Shown here piece by piece: positions 1-9,015 of a stretch of DNA of 64,000 nucleotides. The translations under genes and the position numbers were made by a program. Each line of letters begins with the position of its first letter. Position 1 is the stretch's first letter. This DNA comes from Sphingorhabdus sp. YGSMI21 (lineage in GTDB: Bacteria > Pseudomonadota > Alphaproteobacteria > Sphingomonadales > Sphingomonadaceae). Location: the NCBI RefSeq assembly GCF_002776575.1, contig NZ_CP022548.1:1875001-1939000 (forward strand). Direction: 5' to 3'. The notes beneath the pieces were generated by a model, which was not told the DNA's origin, made no database searches, and saw only the letters and a program-made list of their open reading frames with translations.

Positions 1-468
1 GGCAGAGACATTCTCTGTCACCGACTTGTTGAGATCGATAATATCGGGCGAATAGCCGGGGCCGACCGCAAGCTTGTCCATATAGACGTCAGGCGCGTTC
101 AGCAGATTGCCCTTTTCTGCAATGGCCAGAACGGCCAGCGCATTGGCGCCTGCCTTGGCGGTGATGGTCGTGCCTTCCAGAGGATCAAGCGCGATATCGA
201 TCGCAGGCGCTTCACCTTCGCAGCCGCGTCCGACCTTCTCGCCGATAAACAGCATCGGTGCCTCGTCGCGTTCGCCTTCGCCGATCACGACCGTGCCGCA
301 GATATCCAGCTCGTTCAGCGCCGCGCGCATCGCTTCGACGGCAGCGGCATCGGCCGCTTTCTCGTCGCCGCGGCCAATCAGATTGGCGGCCGATATGGCG
401 GCTGCTTCGGTAACGCGTACCATTTCCATGACCAGTACGCGGTCCAATATGTCGCTTGCTTGTGGCAT
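1..468 (-). CDS. glpX: Class II fructose-1,6-bisphosphatase GlpX (3' end outside window)
   Basis: Hydrolyses fructose-1,6-bisphosphate to fructose-6-phosphate in gluconeogenesis, in the cytoplasm. The 156 visible residues begin MPQASDILDRVLVMEMVRVT and contain IGEGERDEAPMLF and the DPLEGT metal/phosphate-binding motif typical of the GlpX/lithium-sensitive phosphatase family. The chosen ATG has an AGAAGGA Shine-Dalgarno about 12 bases upstream. The gene continues past the left edge, so the C-terminal half is not visible. In many alphaproteobacteria glpX directly follows hom; here a small gene on the opposite strand lies between them. Confidence 0.93.
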   Translation of the reverse strand, partial: MPQASDILDRVLVMEMVRVTEAAAISAANLIGRGDEKAADAAAVEAMRAALNELDICGTVVIGEGERDEAPMLFIGEKVGRGCEGEAPAIDIALDPLEGTTITAKAGANALAVLAIAEKGNLLNAPDVYMDKLAVGPGYSPDIIDLNKSVTENVSA

Positions 469-530
469 ATTATCGATCAGTCCTTCTATAAGGTGCAAAT
501 TTGGACTCTCGATAGGGGAGCGATATTGCA

Positions 531-1004
531 ATGTCGAGACAGGTTATACTGATCCTTTTGCTGATATCGTCTGCTGCGCTGGCGCAGGACGAGATACCAG
601 CGGAGCGGACCGCTGAAATTCTGGACAATGCCCGAAAACTGACAGCGGTCGATGCCGATGGCTGTCTTGTCTACCGTTCGAGCGACGAAATCGTTGTTTG
701 CGGCACGCCCGAAATTGATCGCCTGCAACGGCTGCCCTTCCCGGAACTGGCCACGGTTGCAGGGCAAAGGATTCGCGAGCCGCTTCCGAAGGGCAATCCG
801 GCGATCGTCCAGCAGGGGCGCTGTTATGTCACCATGGACGAACGCAATTGCTTCCAGGGCGTGTCGCTGCTGACCGTCGGGTCGGGCGGTGGCGTTGGAG
901 GCGCTGCCGCGCGTCTGTGGCAGGTCGTCTCTCCGGACATTCCGGACGAGGATTATGTCCAGCAGGCGTTGATCAAGCCGTTGGTACCGGAAGCGGCCGA
1001 CTGA
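531..1004 (+). CDS. Hypothetical secreted protein
   Basis: I do not recognise a family. The 157-residue product starts with a clear signal peptide (MSRQVILILLLISSAALAQ, cleavage after about residue 18), so it is probably periplasmic. Two Cys in the segment CLVYRSSDEIVVCG could form a disulfide, and two more occur near residues 100-108. It is divergent from glpX (62 bases between starts) and convergent with hom, whose stop codon abuts its own. It interrupts the usual hom-glpX pair. Real-gene status is supported by the signal peptide and by the tight packing between neighbours. Confidence 0.7.
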   Translation: MSRQVILILLLISSAALAQDEIPAERTAEILDNARKLTAVDADGCLVYRSSDEIVVCGTPEIDRLQRLPFPELATVAGQRIREPLPKGNPAIVQQGRCYVTMDERNCFQGVSLLTVGSGGGVGGAAARLWQVVSPDIPDEDYVQQALIKPLVPEAAD

Positions 1005-2303
1005 TCAGTCCTGATCGCTCAGCAAATGCATCACGACCGGTTCCGCCTGCAAGCTGGTCGAGCTCGAAAGCGCCGCGAGGCTCTCCGAGACATTCCGTTC
1101 GCGGCTGTCGTGGGTGACCATGGAGATCAGCACCGATCCCTCGTCGGTCTTGGCCGTCTGGATCAGGCTTTCGATCGACACATTGGCATCGCGCATGGCG
1201 GCGGTGATCTCGGCCAATACGCCCGGCTTGTCGGCCACGATGAAGCGGACATAGCTTTTGCCGATGCGGTTGCCGCTCTCGGCGCGCTCGCAGGGCTCCA
1301 TCTTGCTGGCTGGTGCGGCAAAGACGGTCCCTGCATCGCCGCGCGCAATATCGATCAGATCAGCGACGACGGCGGAAGCGGTCGGCCCTTCGCCGGCACC
1401 GGCACCCTGGAACATCAGGCGACCGGAGAAATTGCCCTCGGCGACCACCGCGTTGGTGGAGCCTTCGATATGGGCCAGCGGATGGCTTTCGGGGACCAGA
1501 TAGGGATTGACCCGCTGGAACAGTTTTCCGTCATCGATCCGGGCCATGCCGAGCAAGCGGATGCGATAGCCCAAAGCCTTGGCCTGACCGATGTCCGCCG
1601 CCATGATGTGCCGAATGCCGTCGATTTCCACGCCGTCAAAATCGAGTGCCTTGCCAAAGGACAAGGCCGCCAGGATGGCCAGTTTGTGGGCGGCATCGAC
1701 GCCGTCGATGTCAAAGCTGGGATCGGCTTCGGCATAGCCGATTTCCTGCGCTTCCTTCAGAACATCGTCAAAGGCGTGCCCGTGTTTTTCCATCGCCGTG
1801 AGGATATAATTGCAGGTGCCATTAAGAATGCCATAGACGCGCTCGATCCGGTTGGCCGAGGCGCCATCGCGCAATCCCTTGATCACCGGGATCCCGCCGG
1901 CCACTGCGGCCTCATAGCGCAGCGAGAGATTCGAATTTTCCGCCGCCTGCGCCAGTTCCATGCCGTGATGGGCAATCATCGCCTTGTTGGCGGTGACGAA
2001 CGACTTGCCCGCGGCCAGGCTCTTGCGGGCAAGATCCAGCGCCGTGCCGTCCGATCCGCCGATCAGTTCGACCACACAATCGACATCATTTTGCGACGCA
2101 AGATCTTCGGTTTTGTCGCACCATATATAGGGAGCCAGATCAACGCCGCGGTCGCGGTCGCGGTCGCGGGCAGAAACGGCGGTTACCACGATCGGACGAC
2201 CGGCCCGTTGCGTGATCATGGCGCCATTTTCTTCAATGAGCCGGATGACGCCGGTGCCGACGGTACCCAGTCCGGCGAGCGCGATGCGTAGCGGAGCAGT
2301 CAT
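1005..2303 (-). CDS. hom: Homoserine dehydrogenase
   Basis: NAD(P)-dependent reduction of aspartate-semialdehyde to homoserine, the branch point to threonine and methionine. The 432 residues match the long form of the family. They show an N-terminal Rossmann fold with GLGTVGTG near residue 11, a central catalytic domain (NGTCNYILTAME, then EIGYAEADPSFDIDGVDAAH), and a C-terminal ACT domain from about residue 350 (KPGVLAEITAAMRDANVSIE) that usually mediates threonine feedback inhibition. It lies in the same direction as glpX. Confidence 0.96.
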   Translation of the reverse strand: MTAPLRIALAGLGTVGTGVIRLIEENGAMITQRAGRPIVVTAVSARDRDRDRGVDLAPYIWCDKTEDLASQNDVDCVVELIGGSDGTALDLARKSLAAGKSFVTANKAMIAHHGMELAQAAENSNLSLRYEAAVAGGIPVIKGLRDGASANRIERVYGILNGTCNYILTAMEKHGHAFDDVLKEAQEIGYAEADPSFDIDGVDAAHKLAILAALSFGKALDFDGVEIDGIRHIMAADIGQAKALGYRIRLLGMARIDDGKLFQRVNPYLVPESHPLAHIEGSTNAVVAEGNFSGRLMFQGAGAGEGPTASAVVADLIDIARGDAGTVFAAPASKMEPCERAESGNRIGKSYVRFIVADKPGVLAEITAAMRDANVSIESLIQTAKTDEGSVLISMVTHDSRERNVSESLAALSSSTSLQAEPVVMHLLSDQD

Positions 2304-2390
2304 GGTAATAAGCCTCTTTGCGATTCAGGTGAATTTGCTGGCGCCTTATTAGCGCCGCCTTGGGCGAATACCAGTATAAGTTGGGTCGGC

Positions 2391-3227
2391 TCAGGGCTGG
2401 CGGGATCTGGGGCAGTTGCCGAGATCGTCGAGCACCATCTGGTAATCGCTGCGGGCCTGCCGCGCATTGGCGGGTGAATCGCTGGCCAAAGCGCTGCCCG
2501 GCAACTGCCGTGGCAGGAAGCAGGCCAGCCGGTACCAGAGCAGGCTGTTCCTGACCGGCGCGCGCGCGGCTTCGTCGACAATCTCGCCCAGCGAGACGGC
2601 CCAGAATTTCTGCTGGCCCGCCCGTTTCAGAACGGTGATCGAGATCGGGGAGCCGTTTTCGGTTTCCATGAAGATCTGCGTTTCGCCCTCGCCGATGATG
2701 GTGCCGGGCACGTGAAAGGCGCTAGCAATTCTGGAGACCGCGGGGGGCGCGTCATAGGCAACCAGTTCGCGGACCAGCGAGCGGACGCGCTGCTCGCGGC
2801 TGGCCGTCCAGGCGATCTGGCCGTCCTTTGCGGTCAGTTGTACATTGTCGCCCCCGCCCGGTGCGCGGCGGCCGAATATGATGAAAGGCTTCTTCTTCAC
2901 CTTTGGCGCCCGCCCGCGTTCATCCAGCGGCAAATCTATTACATAACGAATCGTTTCGCCGACGCCGCCATCGCCGCGAATCAGGGCGTTGGTCGATGCA
3001 ATTATATAAAAACGCTGCGTGTTAGGCGGTGCATTTGGGGCCCTTTCGGGGTCGACTTTAATCGCTTTTTTAACCGTTACATGGGCGATGATGGATGCGT
3101 CCGAACTGAGGTCGGCGAGGTCGGCATATTGCAGTGTGTCACCATCGTCGAAAACCTGAGAAAAAGCTGGAACGCCCGTGATTTGAGAGAAAAATAGCGT
3201 GGCGGCGAATATCGTTAACAAGCGCAT
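2391..3227 (-). CDS. Hypothetical secreted protein
   Basis: Unrecognised 278-residue protein with a signal peptide (MRLLTIFAATLFFSQITGVPAFSQ). The rest is soluble and rich in beta-prone segments, with a conserved-looking stretch KKKPFIIFGRRAPGG in the middle and one Cys pair near the C-terminus (ACFLP, NCPRS). It lies upstream of hom in the same direction with an 87-base gap and is divergent from the tonB operon across a 268-base intergenic region. Function cannot be assigned; a periplasmic location is the only inference I would make. Confidence 0.72.
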   Translation of the reverse strand: MRLLTIFAATLFFSQITGVPAFSQVFDDGDTLQYADLADLSSDASIIAHVTVKKAIKVDPERAPNAPPNTQRFYIIASTNALIRGDGGVGETIRYVIDLPLDERGRAPKVKKKPFIIFGRRAPGGGDNVQLTAKDGQIAWTASREQRVRSLVRELVAYDAPPAVSRIASAFHVPGTIIGEGETQIFMETENGSPISITVLKRAGQQKFWAVSLGEIVDEAARAPVRNSLLWYRLACFLPRQLPGSALASDSPANARQARSDYQMVLDDLGNCPRSRQP

Positions 3228-3495
3228 GATTTTCCCTGACTCAGCAATTTAAGGATGGCAGTTTTTAGCCCTCAATTTAGGTCTTTAACAGCTTAATCGA
3301 CCCTGAACCAACAAAGCGATTGCCTGCGTGGAACTAGCACGTTAAAACAAATTTAAGATGGCTTTCAAGCGAACGAAAAGTTGTCATGGGGATAATAAGG
3401 GTCGCGATGGTTTCCAAAACCTCTCGGCCTTTGTCTGGAACTTCAGCAATGGAGTATACTACCTTGTGATGGGGAAAAAGGAGTTACATTTCTGA

Positions 3496-4152
3496 ATGGC
3501 TTATGCTGACCAAGAGATGAGTTCGAACAAGATCATATCGATCGTTCTTGTCGTAATCATTCACCTGTTACTTGGCTATGCGCTGGTCACTGGGCTAGCC
3601 TATACTGCCGTCAAGAAGGTTGCGACGCAGCTGGATATGATTGACATTGATGAAGAAGAACCACCGGAAGAGCCGGACGAACCGCCTCCACCGCCGCCAG
3701 AGCAGCCGATTGAGCCGCCTCCCGTAGTGACACCACCGCCCATCGTGGCTCCTGTGGTTGCACCGCGGCCGGTCATCCGGACCGTTCCGACGGCACCGCC
3801 GCCACCGGCACCGGTTGTTGCGCCTCCGGCACCGCCACCAGCTCCACCGCCACCACAGCGGGCGGATCCCGAGCCGCGTGGTAATCCGGGGAACTGGGCC
3901 AATGCGAATGACTATCCTTCGCGGGCACTGCGTGAAGAACGTGAAGGGACTACGCGTTTCCGGCTGACCGTCGGTGCGAATGGTCGGGTAGCCAATTGTC
4001 AGATCACAGGTTCCAGCGGCCACGCTGATCTTGACGAAGCTGCCTGTAAAAACCTGACACGGCGTGCGCGTTTCAGACCTTCTCTGGACGCGAACGGCGA
4101 TCCTACGACTGGTTATTACTCCAACGCCGTCCGTTGGCAGATACCGAAATAA
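3496..4152 (+). CDS. tonB: Energy transducer TonB
   Basis: Couples the inner-membrane proton gradient to TonB-dependent outer-membrane receptors. Visible are a short cytoplasmic N-terminus, one membrane anchor at about residues 13-35, an acidic then strongly proline-rich periplasmic spacer at about residues 53-125, and a TonB_C domain to residue 218 (TRFRLTVGANGRVANCQITG; then RRARFRPSLDANG). It is the first gene of tonB-exbB-exbD-exbD, all on one strand. The start is preceded by AAAAAGGAGTTACATTTCTGA-like sequence with an AAGGAG motif about 12 bases upstream. Confidence 0.95.
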   Translation: MAYADQEMSSNKIISIVLVVIIHLLLGYALVTGLAYTAVKKVATQLDMIDIDEEEPPEEPDEPPPPPPEQPIEPPPVVTPPPIVAPVVAPRPVIRTVPTAPPPPAPVVAPPAPPPAPPPPQRADPEPRGNPGNWANANDYPSRALREEREGTTRFRLTVGANGRVANCQITGSSGHADLDEAACKNLTRRARFRPSLDANGDPTTGYYSNAVRWQIPK

Positions 4153-4233
4153 TGTAATTGGGGAGGGCATCGAGAGCTGCCCTTCCTGCAACAGTTTTTT
4201 TTGCAATTAGTTTATCCTGAGGGGAATGTTAAA

Positions 4234-4995
4234 ATGTTGATTGAAATTCTGGCCGCTGCACCGGTAGCACCACAAAACGCTTTCGGTTTTTGGGAAGCAA
4301 TGGAACAGGGTGGTGTTATCGCCTGGTCTGTTCTGGCAATTCTGACGATCATGTCTGTTTCTTCTTTCTACATCCTGTTTTCGAAATTGTTCGAACAGAA
4401 TAAGGTCATGAAGCAGGGCGCCGCGATGCGTTCGACTTTCTGGCGCGCCGGCAGCCTCAAGGAAGGCGCTGCCAAGCTCGACAAGAATTCCGCCTACCGT
4501 CAGATCGTCGACGACGCGATCAAGGCCGATGCCGACCACGCCAAGCTGACCGACCCGGTTGAAGCGCATGACTGGCTGCACGGATCGATCGAACGGTCGC
4601 AGGATCTGATCAAGTCCAAGCTCGCCACCGGCCTGCCATGGTTGGCAACCGTTGGTGCAACATCGCCGTTCATCGGTCTGTTCGGTACGGTTATCGGCAT
4701 CTATCGCGCCCTGATCAAAATCGGCATCGCCGGCCAGGCTTCGATCGACGCCGTTGCTGGCCCGGTTGGTGAAGCACTGATCATGACCGCACTGGGTCTT
4801 GGTGTGGCTGTTCCTGCCGTTCTGGCGTACAACTGGCTGCAGGGACGCAACAAGCGTATCTCCGAACAGCTGGCTGCATTCTCCAATGACGTTCTCGGCT
4901 ATATGGCTTCGGACGGCGGCGTTAAACCAGTTGCCAAAGCTGCTCCAGCTGCCAAGACTGCTGCGAAACCAGCTGCACCTGCTGCAAAGAAATAA
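4234..4995 (+). CDS. exbB: TonB-system proton channel subunit ExbB (MotA/TolQ/ExbB family)
   Basis: Forms the proton-conducting pentamer that energises TonB. The 253 residues include a first membrane helix near residues 20-45 (GGVIAWSVLAILTIMSVSSF), then a cytoplasmic loop, and two helices flanking the conserved LPWLATVGATSPFIGLFGTV segment and ALIMTALGLGVAVPAVLAYN. The C-terminus is an Ala/Lys/Pro-rich tail. I chose the ATG at 4234 because a GAGGGGA ribosome site precedes it; an upstream in-frame TTG at 4201 would add 11 unlikely residues. Confidence 0.95.
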   Translation: MLIEILAAAPVAPQNAFGFWEAMEQGGVIAWSVLAILTIMSVSSFYILFSKLFEQNKVMKQGAAMRSTFWRAGSLKEGAAKLDKNSAYRQIVDDAIKADADHAKLTDPVEAHDWLHGSIERSQDLIKSKLATGLPWLATVGATSPFIGLFGTVIGIYRALIKIGIAGQASIDAVAGPVGEALIMTALGLGVAVPAVLAYNWLQGRNKRISEQLAAFSNDVLGYMASDGGVKPVAKAAPAAKTAAKPAAPAAKK

Positions 4996-5100
4996 GCCGG
5001 AGGCCGGGTTGCTCGCCATATTGGCGCAGCAGCCCGGCCGACGCACGACAAGGAGGCTTTCGCTTCCTTCAGATGTTTAGTTTTGAGAGGATAAAATCCT

Positions 5101-5622
5101 ATGGCGATGAATGTTGGGGGCGGTAGCGGCGAGGAAACTCCTCTATCCGATATTAATACTACCCCGCTCGTGGACGTTATGCTGGTGCTGCTGATCATTT
5201 TTCTGATCGCTGTTCCCGTGGTTATCCAGACCGTAGAACTCGAACTTCCGGTACTTCCTTTCGAAGTCACCACGACGAAGAAAGAGAATGTGCTGCTGTC
5301 GATCACCACGACGGATGCCGCTGGACGCGATCCGGGCGAAGAGGGATATTCAGGCGCCACGCCGGGTGGAAACTGCCGCGTATATTGGGGCACCAGTCCG
5401 GTTGATTCCAACGAGCTGGTCCGCAAGGCGGTGAAGCAGCTGGAAGACCAGATTGAATCCTTTGGCGGCGTCGAGAATATGACACCGGAAGATATGCCGG
5501 AAGTTCACATCCGCGGCGACATCAACACGCCCTACAAGTGCATCGGCGGCGCTATCTATTCCATGCAGCGCGCCGGCTTCGCGAAAGTAGGCTTTATTTC
5601 CACACCGATCGCTGTCGAATAA
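5101..5622 (+). CDS. exbD: Biopolymer transporter ExbD (first copy)
   Basis: Single-pass membrane partner of ExbB. The N-terminal cytoplasmic tail carries SDINTTPLVDVMLVLLIIF, where the Asp in PLVD is the conserved proton-relay residue at the start of the membrane helix. The periplasmic domain of about 130 residues is longer than in Escherichia coli ExbD and contains an acidic and glycine-rich insert (DAAGRDPGEEGYSGATPGG). The total is 173 residues. It follows exbB after about 100 bases and precedes a second exbD. Confidence 0.93.
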   Translation: MAMNVGGGSGEETPLSDINTTPLVDVMLVLLIIFLIAVPVVIQTVELELPVLPFEVTTTKKENVLLSITTTDAAGRDPGEEGYSGATPGGNCRVYWGTSPVDSNELVRKAVKQLEDQIESFGGVENMTPEDMPEVHIRGDINTPYKCIGGAIYSMQRAGFAKVGFISTPIAVE

Positions 5623-5667
5623 GTTCGGCCGGCAGCCAGTAATATTTAAGGTTAAGGAGACTCCCGA

Positions 5668-6120
5668 ATGGCAATGAGTGGCGGAAAAGATGATGGCGAG
5701 CCAATGATGGAGATGAACACGACGCCGCTCATCGACGTCTTGTTGGTTCTTCTCATCATGTTCATCATTACAATCCCGGTGCAAACGCACGCGGTCAAAA
5801 TCGATCTGCCGGTTGCAGATGATAGCCCGCAGGACCAACCGATCATCGATCCGGTCAAAAATCGCCTGGGGATTACGGCGACAAACCAGATCATCTGGAA
5901 TGACAGTCCGGTTTCACTGAACCAGGTGCGGCAATATCTCGCCCAGACCAAATCGATGGTTCCGGAGCCGGAATTGCAGTTCCAGCCCGATCCGCTGAGC
6001 GCCTATCTGTTCACTGACAGCACGCTGGCAGTGATCAAGGAAAGCGGCGTCTCCAAATTCGGTTTTGTCGGCAACGAGCAATATGGCAGCTTCAACAAAG
6101 CGAGCCGTCCGCCGAACTAG
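5668..6120 (+). CDS. exbD: Biopolymer transporter ExbD (second copy)
   Basis: Second ExbD paralogue, 150 residues, with the same NTTPLIDVLLVLLIMFIIT membrane segment and conserved Asp. Its periplasmic domain differs from the first copy, so the two may form a heterodimer or serve different receptors. Tandem exbD genes are common in sphingomonads and xanthomonads. It is the last gene of the operon and is followed within 25 bases by a strong terminator. Confidence 0.93.
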   Translation: MAMSGGKDDGEPMMEMNTTPLIDVLLVLLIMFIITIPVQTHAVKIDLPVADDSPQDQPIIDPVKNRLGITATNQIIWNDSPVSLNQVRQYLAQTKSMVPEPELQFQPDPLSAYLFTDSTLAVIKESGVSKFGFVGNEQYGSFNKASRPPN

Positions 6121-6142
6121 GTTCGACGCAATGCATTTACAG

Positions 6143-6174
6143 GGGTCGCGGTAGCAATATCGCGGCCCTTTTTT
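6143..6174 (+). terminator. Rho-independent terminator of the tonB-exbBDD operon
   Basis: GGGTCGCG at 6143-6150 pairs with CGCGGCCC at 6161-6168 (8 bp with one G-T wobble) around a 10-base loop, followed by six T at 6169-6174. It lies just after the second exbD stop. Confidence 0.85.
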
Positions 6175-6297
6175 ATGGTGCGGACCCGACTCCAGCCAGG
6201 CTTTCGTTCTGCCGGAAAAGGGGGCGTGGAAATTGCAACTCGCCAGGCATTTGCGCGCAGCATATAACCCATGCAGCCGTAGCGGGGAGGACCAGCG

Positions 6298-6897
6298 ATG
6301 ACAAAGACCATATCAGCGAAAATAGACTTGGTCCTGCTCTGGATAATCGGCGTGATTCTGGCTTATTCTGCCATCATCTTCGCATCCGCCTATTTGTCCG
6401 GAGCGGATATGGGCGCATGGGTCTGGGATCGGCATCAGAATCTCTTTTCCTGGTATTCGCGGCCCTTGTTCATCGTCCCCGCTGCTTATTATGCCTATCG
6501 CCGGAAAGTCTGGCATGTGCTCGGCTTCATGTTGCTGCTCGCGACCAGTTTGTTCTGGTTTGCCGCTCCTGAGGCGACTGATCCGGCGATCCGGGAATAT
6601 CTGCAATGGGAGGCAGACCTCTTTTTCTCGAACGAAAGCAAGTTGCCGCTCCTCGGGTTGATCGTCGCGGTCCTGATATTTCTGTTCTTGCTGTATTACG
6701 CCTTCTGGCAGCGCAATCCCTGGCTTGGTCTGCTGGTGATCAACGCCGGAACCGTGCTGAAAGTCATCGTCAGCCTGGCATTCGGGGAAGGGACGGGCGC
6801 AGCCGCCGTCCTCCCGTCGCTGTCCAGCCTGCTGGTGATTAATCTGTTCGCCTATCTTCTCTGGCGCCGTCTCCGAAAGTCGCGGCCGACGGATTAA
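6298..6897 (+). CDS. Hypothetical multi-pass membrane protein
   Basis: Unrecognised 199-residue integral membrane protein with about five or six hydrophobic helices: residues 10-30, 58-68, 73-86, about 118-140, 142-160 and 165-190. It ends in an Arg/Lys-rich cytoplasmic tail. It follows the terminator of the tonB operon by about 125 bases, and a GGGGAGGACC-like ribosome site lies just before the ATG. There are no catalytic motifs, and no functional inference from context. Confidence 0.72.
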   Translation: MTKTISAKIDLVLLWIIGVILAYSAIIFASAYLSGADMGAWVWDRHQNLFSWYSRPLFIVPAAYYAYRRKVWHVLGFMLLLATSLFWFAAPEATDPAIREYLQWEADLFFSNESKLPLLGLIVAVLIFLFLLYYAFWQRNPWLGLLVINAGTVLKVIVSLAFGEGTGAAAVLPSLSSLLVINLFAYLLWRRLRKSRPTD

Positions 6898-6942
6898 GCA
6901 CGGCAGGCCCCATCAGCACTGCCGCCATAGCGGCGAAACGGA

Positions 6943-8757
6943 TCAGGACGTGATTGCGGATCGGCTCGTTTCCGCGCTGCTGAATTGCAGGTCGGCAAGC
7001 CGGGCATAGAGGCCATTTTTCGCGATCAGGCTGTCGTGGTCGCCCTGCTCGACGATCTTGCCCTCGTCCATCACGATGATGCGATCCGCCGACCGGACAG
7101 TTGCGAGACGGTGGGCGATGACGATCGTGGTGCGGTCCTGCATCAAATGGTCGAGCGCATCCTGCACCAGCTTTTCGCTTTCGGCATCGAGGGCGGATGT
7201 GGCCTCATCGAGCAGCAATATCGGCGTGTTGCGGAGCAGGGCGCGGGCAATGGAGATGCGCTGCCGCTGGCCGCCGGACAGCCGCGTGCCCGCTTCGCCC
7301 ATGAAACTGTCCAGACCCTCGGGCAGGGCGCGCAGAAATTTCTCGGCATTGGCGACCCGTGCCGCCTCCCAGATTTCCTCGTCGGTCGCTTCCCATTTGC
7401 CGTAGCGCAAATTGTCGCGGGCCGATGCGGCAAACAGAACCGTTTCCTGCGGCACCAGCGCCATCCGCTGCCTGATCTCCGCCGGATCGGCCGAGGGCAG
7501 GGCAACGCCGTCGATGCGAACGGATCCACTTTGCGGATCATAAAAACGCTGGGCCAGCTGGAACAGGGTGGACTTGCCGGCACCGGACGGTCCAACCACG
7601 GCCACGGTCTCGCCGGGCGTCACGGTCAGGGAGAAATTGCTGAGCGCCAGCGTGTCCGGCCGCGTGGGATAGGCAAAGGTGACATTGTCGAACGCGATCT
7701 GGCCGCGCGATGGCACGGGCAGGGCAATCGGATTTTCCGGCGCGGCAATACCCGGTTTCTCGGACAGCAGTTCGGCGAGCCGGCCCGCCGCACCGGCCCC
7801 GCGCAGCAGATCGCCATAGACCTCGGTCAGGGCGCCAAAGGCACCCGCAACGAGGCCGCCGGTAATCACGAAGGCAGCAATGGTGCCGCCGGAAATACTT
7901 CCTTCCGCCACACCGATGGCGCCACGCCACATCAACATGGTGATACCGGTGAAGATCAGGCCGATCACGATCGCGGTCATTGCCGCGCGCAGGCGGATCC
8001 GGCTCTTGGCCGTATCGAATGTGGACTCCACCGCGCCGCTGAACCGTTGGTGCTCGCGCTTTTCCTGCCCGAAGGCCTGGACGATTTTCATGGCGCCGAG
8101 AACTTCCGAAATCATCGCGCCGACGTCCGCTACCCGGTCCTGACTGGAGCGCGAGACATTGGTCAGCTTGCGGCCAATGAATACGATCGGCAATATGATT
8201 ACCGGAATGGCGATCAGCAGACCGGCGGTGAGAGCAGGGGCGAGCGTGAAGAGATAGACAATCCCGCCGATGCCGATGACAATATTGCGAAGCGCGACCG
8301 ACACGGTGGTCCCCACCACCTGTTCGATAATCGCTGTATCGGAGGTCATCCGCGAGGCAATTTCCGATGGGCGGTTCTCTTCAAAAAAGCCCGGTGCCAG
8401 GCGCAGCAGATTGGCCTGTACCGCAAGCCGCAGATCAGCGACGACCCGTTCGCCGAGCCAGCTGACAAAATAGAAACGAAAGGCCGTGGCTACGGCCAGA
8501 ACAGCAACTATGCCCAACAGGCCCTGAAAATAGGGGGCAATGTCTCCGTTGCCGGCCATGAAGCCCTTGTCGATGATGGTCTTGAAGCCGGCGGGAATGG
8601 CCAGCGTGGCCATAGCCGACACGAAAAGGGCCAGCAGCGCAAAGGCAATCTGCTTGGGATAAGCAATGGCGCGATCGAACACCATCCGCAGATTTCCGAT
8701 TTTCTTGAGCGGTGCGGGAGGGGTGTCTTTTTCGACGGAATTGGTTTTATCGTTCAT
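6943..8757 (-). CDS. ABC transporter, fused permease and ATPase (MsbA/LmrA-like exporter)
   Basis: A 604-residue half-transporter that should act as a homodimeric exporter in the inner membrane. An ABC_membrane domain with six helices covers about residues 25-325. The nucleotide-binding domain carries Walker A GPSGAGKST, signature LSGGQRQR, Walker B ILLLDEATSALDAESE and the IAHRLATV switch. Substrate is not evident; MsbA-type lipid or glycolipid export is possible. I chose the ATG at 8757 (MNDKTNSVEK); an upstream in-frame start at 8793 would add 12 residues without a ribosome site. Confidence 0.93.
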   Translation of the reverse strand: MNDKTNSVEKDTPPAPLKKIGNLRMVFDRAIAYPKQIAFALLALFVSAMATLAIPAGFKTIIDKGFMAGNGDIAPYFQGLLGIVAVLAVATAFRFYFVSWLGERVVADLRLAVQANLLRLAPGFFEENRPSEIASRMTSDTAIIEQVVGTTVSVALRNIVIGIGGIVYLFTLAPALTAGLLIAIPVIILPIVFIGRKLTNVSRSSQDRVADVGAMISEVLGAMKIVQAFGQEKREHQRFSGAVESTFDTAKSRIRLRAAMTAIVIGLIFTGITMLMWRGAIGVAEGSISGGTIAAFVITGGLVAGAFGALTEVYGDLLRGAGAAGRLAELLSEKPGIAAPENPIALPVPSRGQIAFDNVTFAYPTRPDTLALSNFSLTVTPGETVAVVGPSGAGKSTLFQLAQRFYDPQSGSVRIDGVALPSADPAEIRQRMALVPQETVLFAASARDNLRYGKWEATDEEIWEAARVANAEKFLRALPEGLDSFMGEAGTRLSGGQRQRISIARALLRNTPILLLDEATSALDAESEKLVQDALDHLMQDRTTIVIAHRLATVRSADRIIVMDEGKIVEQGDHDSLIAKNGLYARLADLQFSSAETSRSAITS

Positions 8758-9015
8758 GAGAAAGCGCCTAGCAGTCCGTCCTATTTCTAACAATCAAAGC
8801 TTTGCTCCGCTGTTACCCGGAACCGCCCGTACAGGGAAGATGGCGATGATAGTCGATAATACCAAGAGCGGGGCCGGCAATAAGCCCGATTGGCAGTCCC
8901 GCTATTGGGGCGGCTTAACGCTGGTCAAATGTCAGGAAATTGTTAGAACAAAAGGGCTTCGGGCGGAAAGCGGCCCGGACGATTCGTGAAATTTTCGATC
9001 AAGGATGATGCGCGC

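Noticed and set aside
1026..2291. 421-codon open frame on the plus strand
   Set aside because: Runs entirely antisense to hom; composition is His/Gly/Asp-rich as expected of a GC-rich shadow, and no family is recognisable.
3595..4206. 203-codon minus-strand frame opposite tonB
   Set aside because: Arg/Trp-rich shadow of the proline-rich region of TonB.
6985..8790. 601-codon open frame on the plus strand
   Set aside because: Antisense shadow of the ABC exporter, which has all ATPase motifs in the opposite frame.
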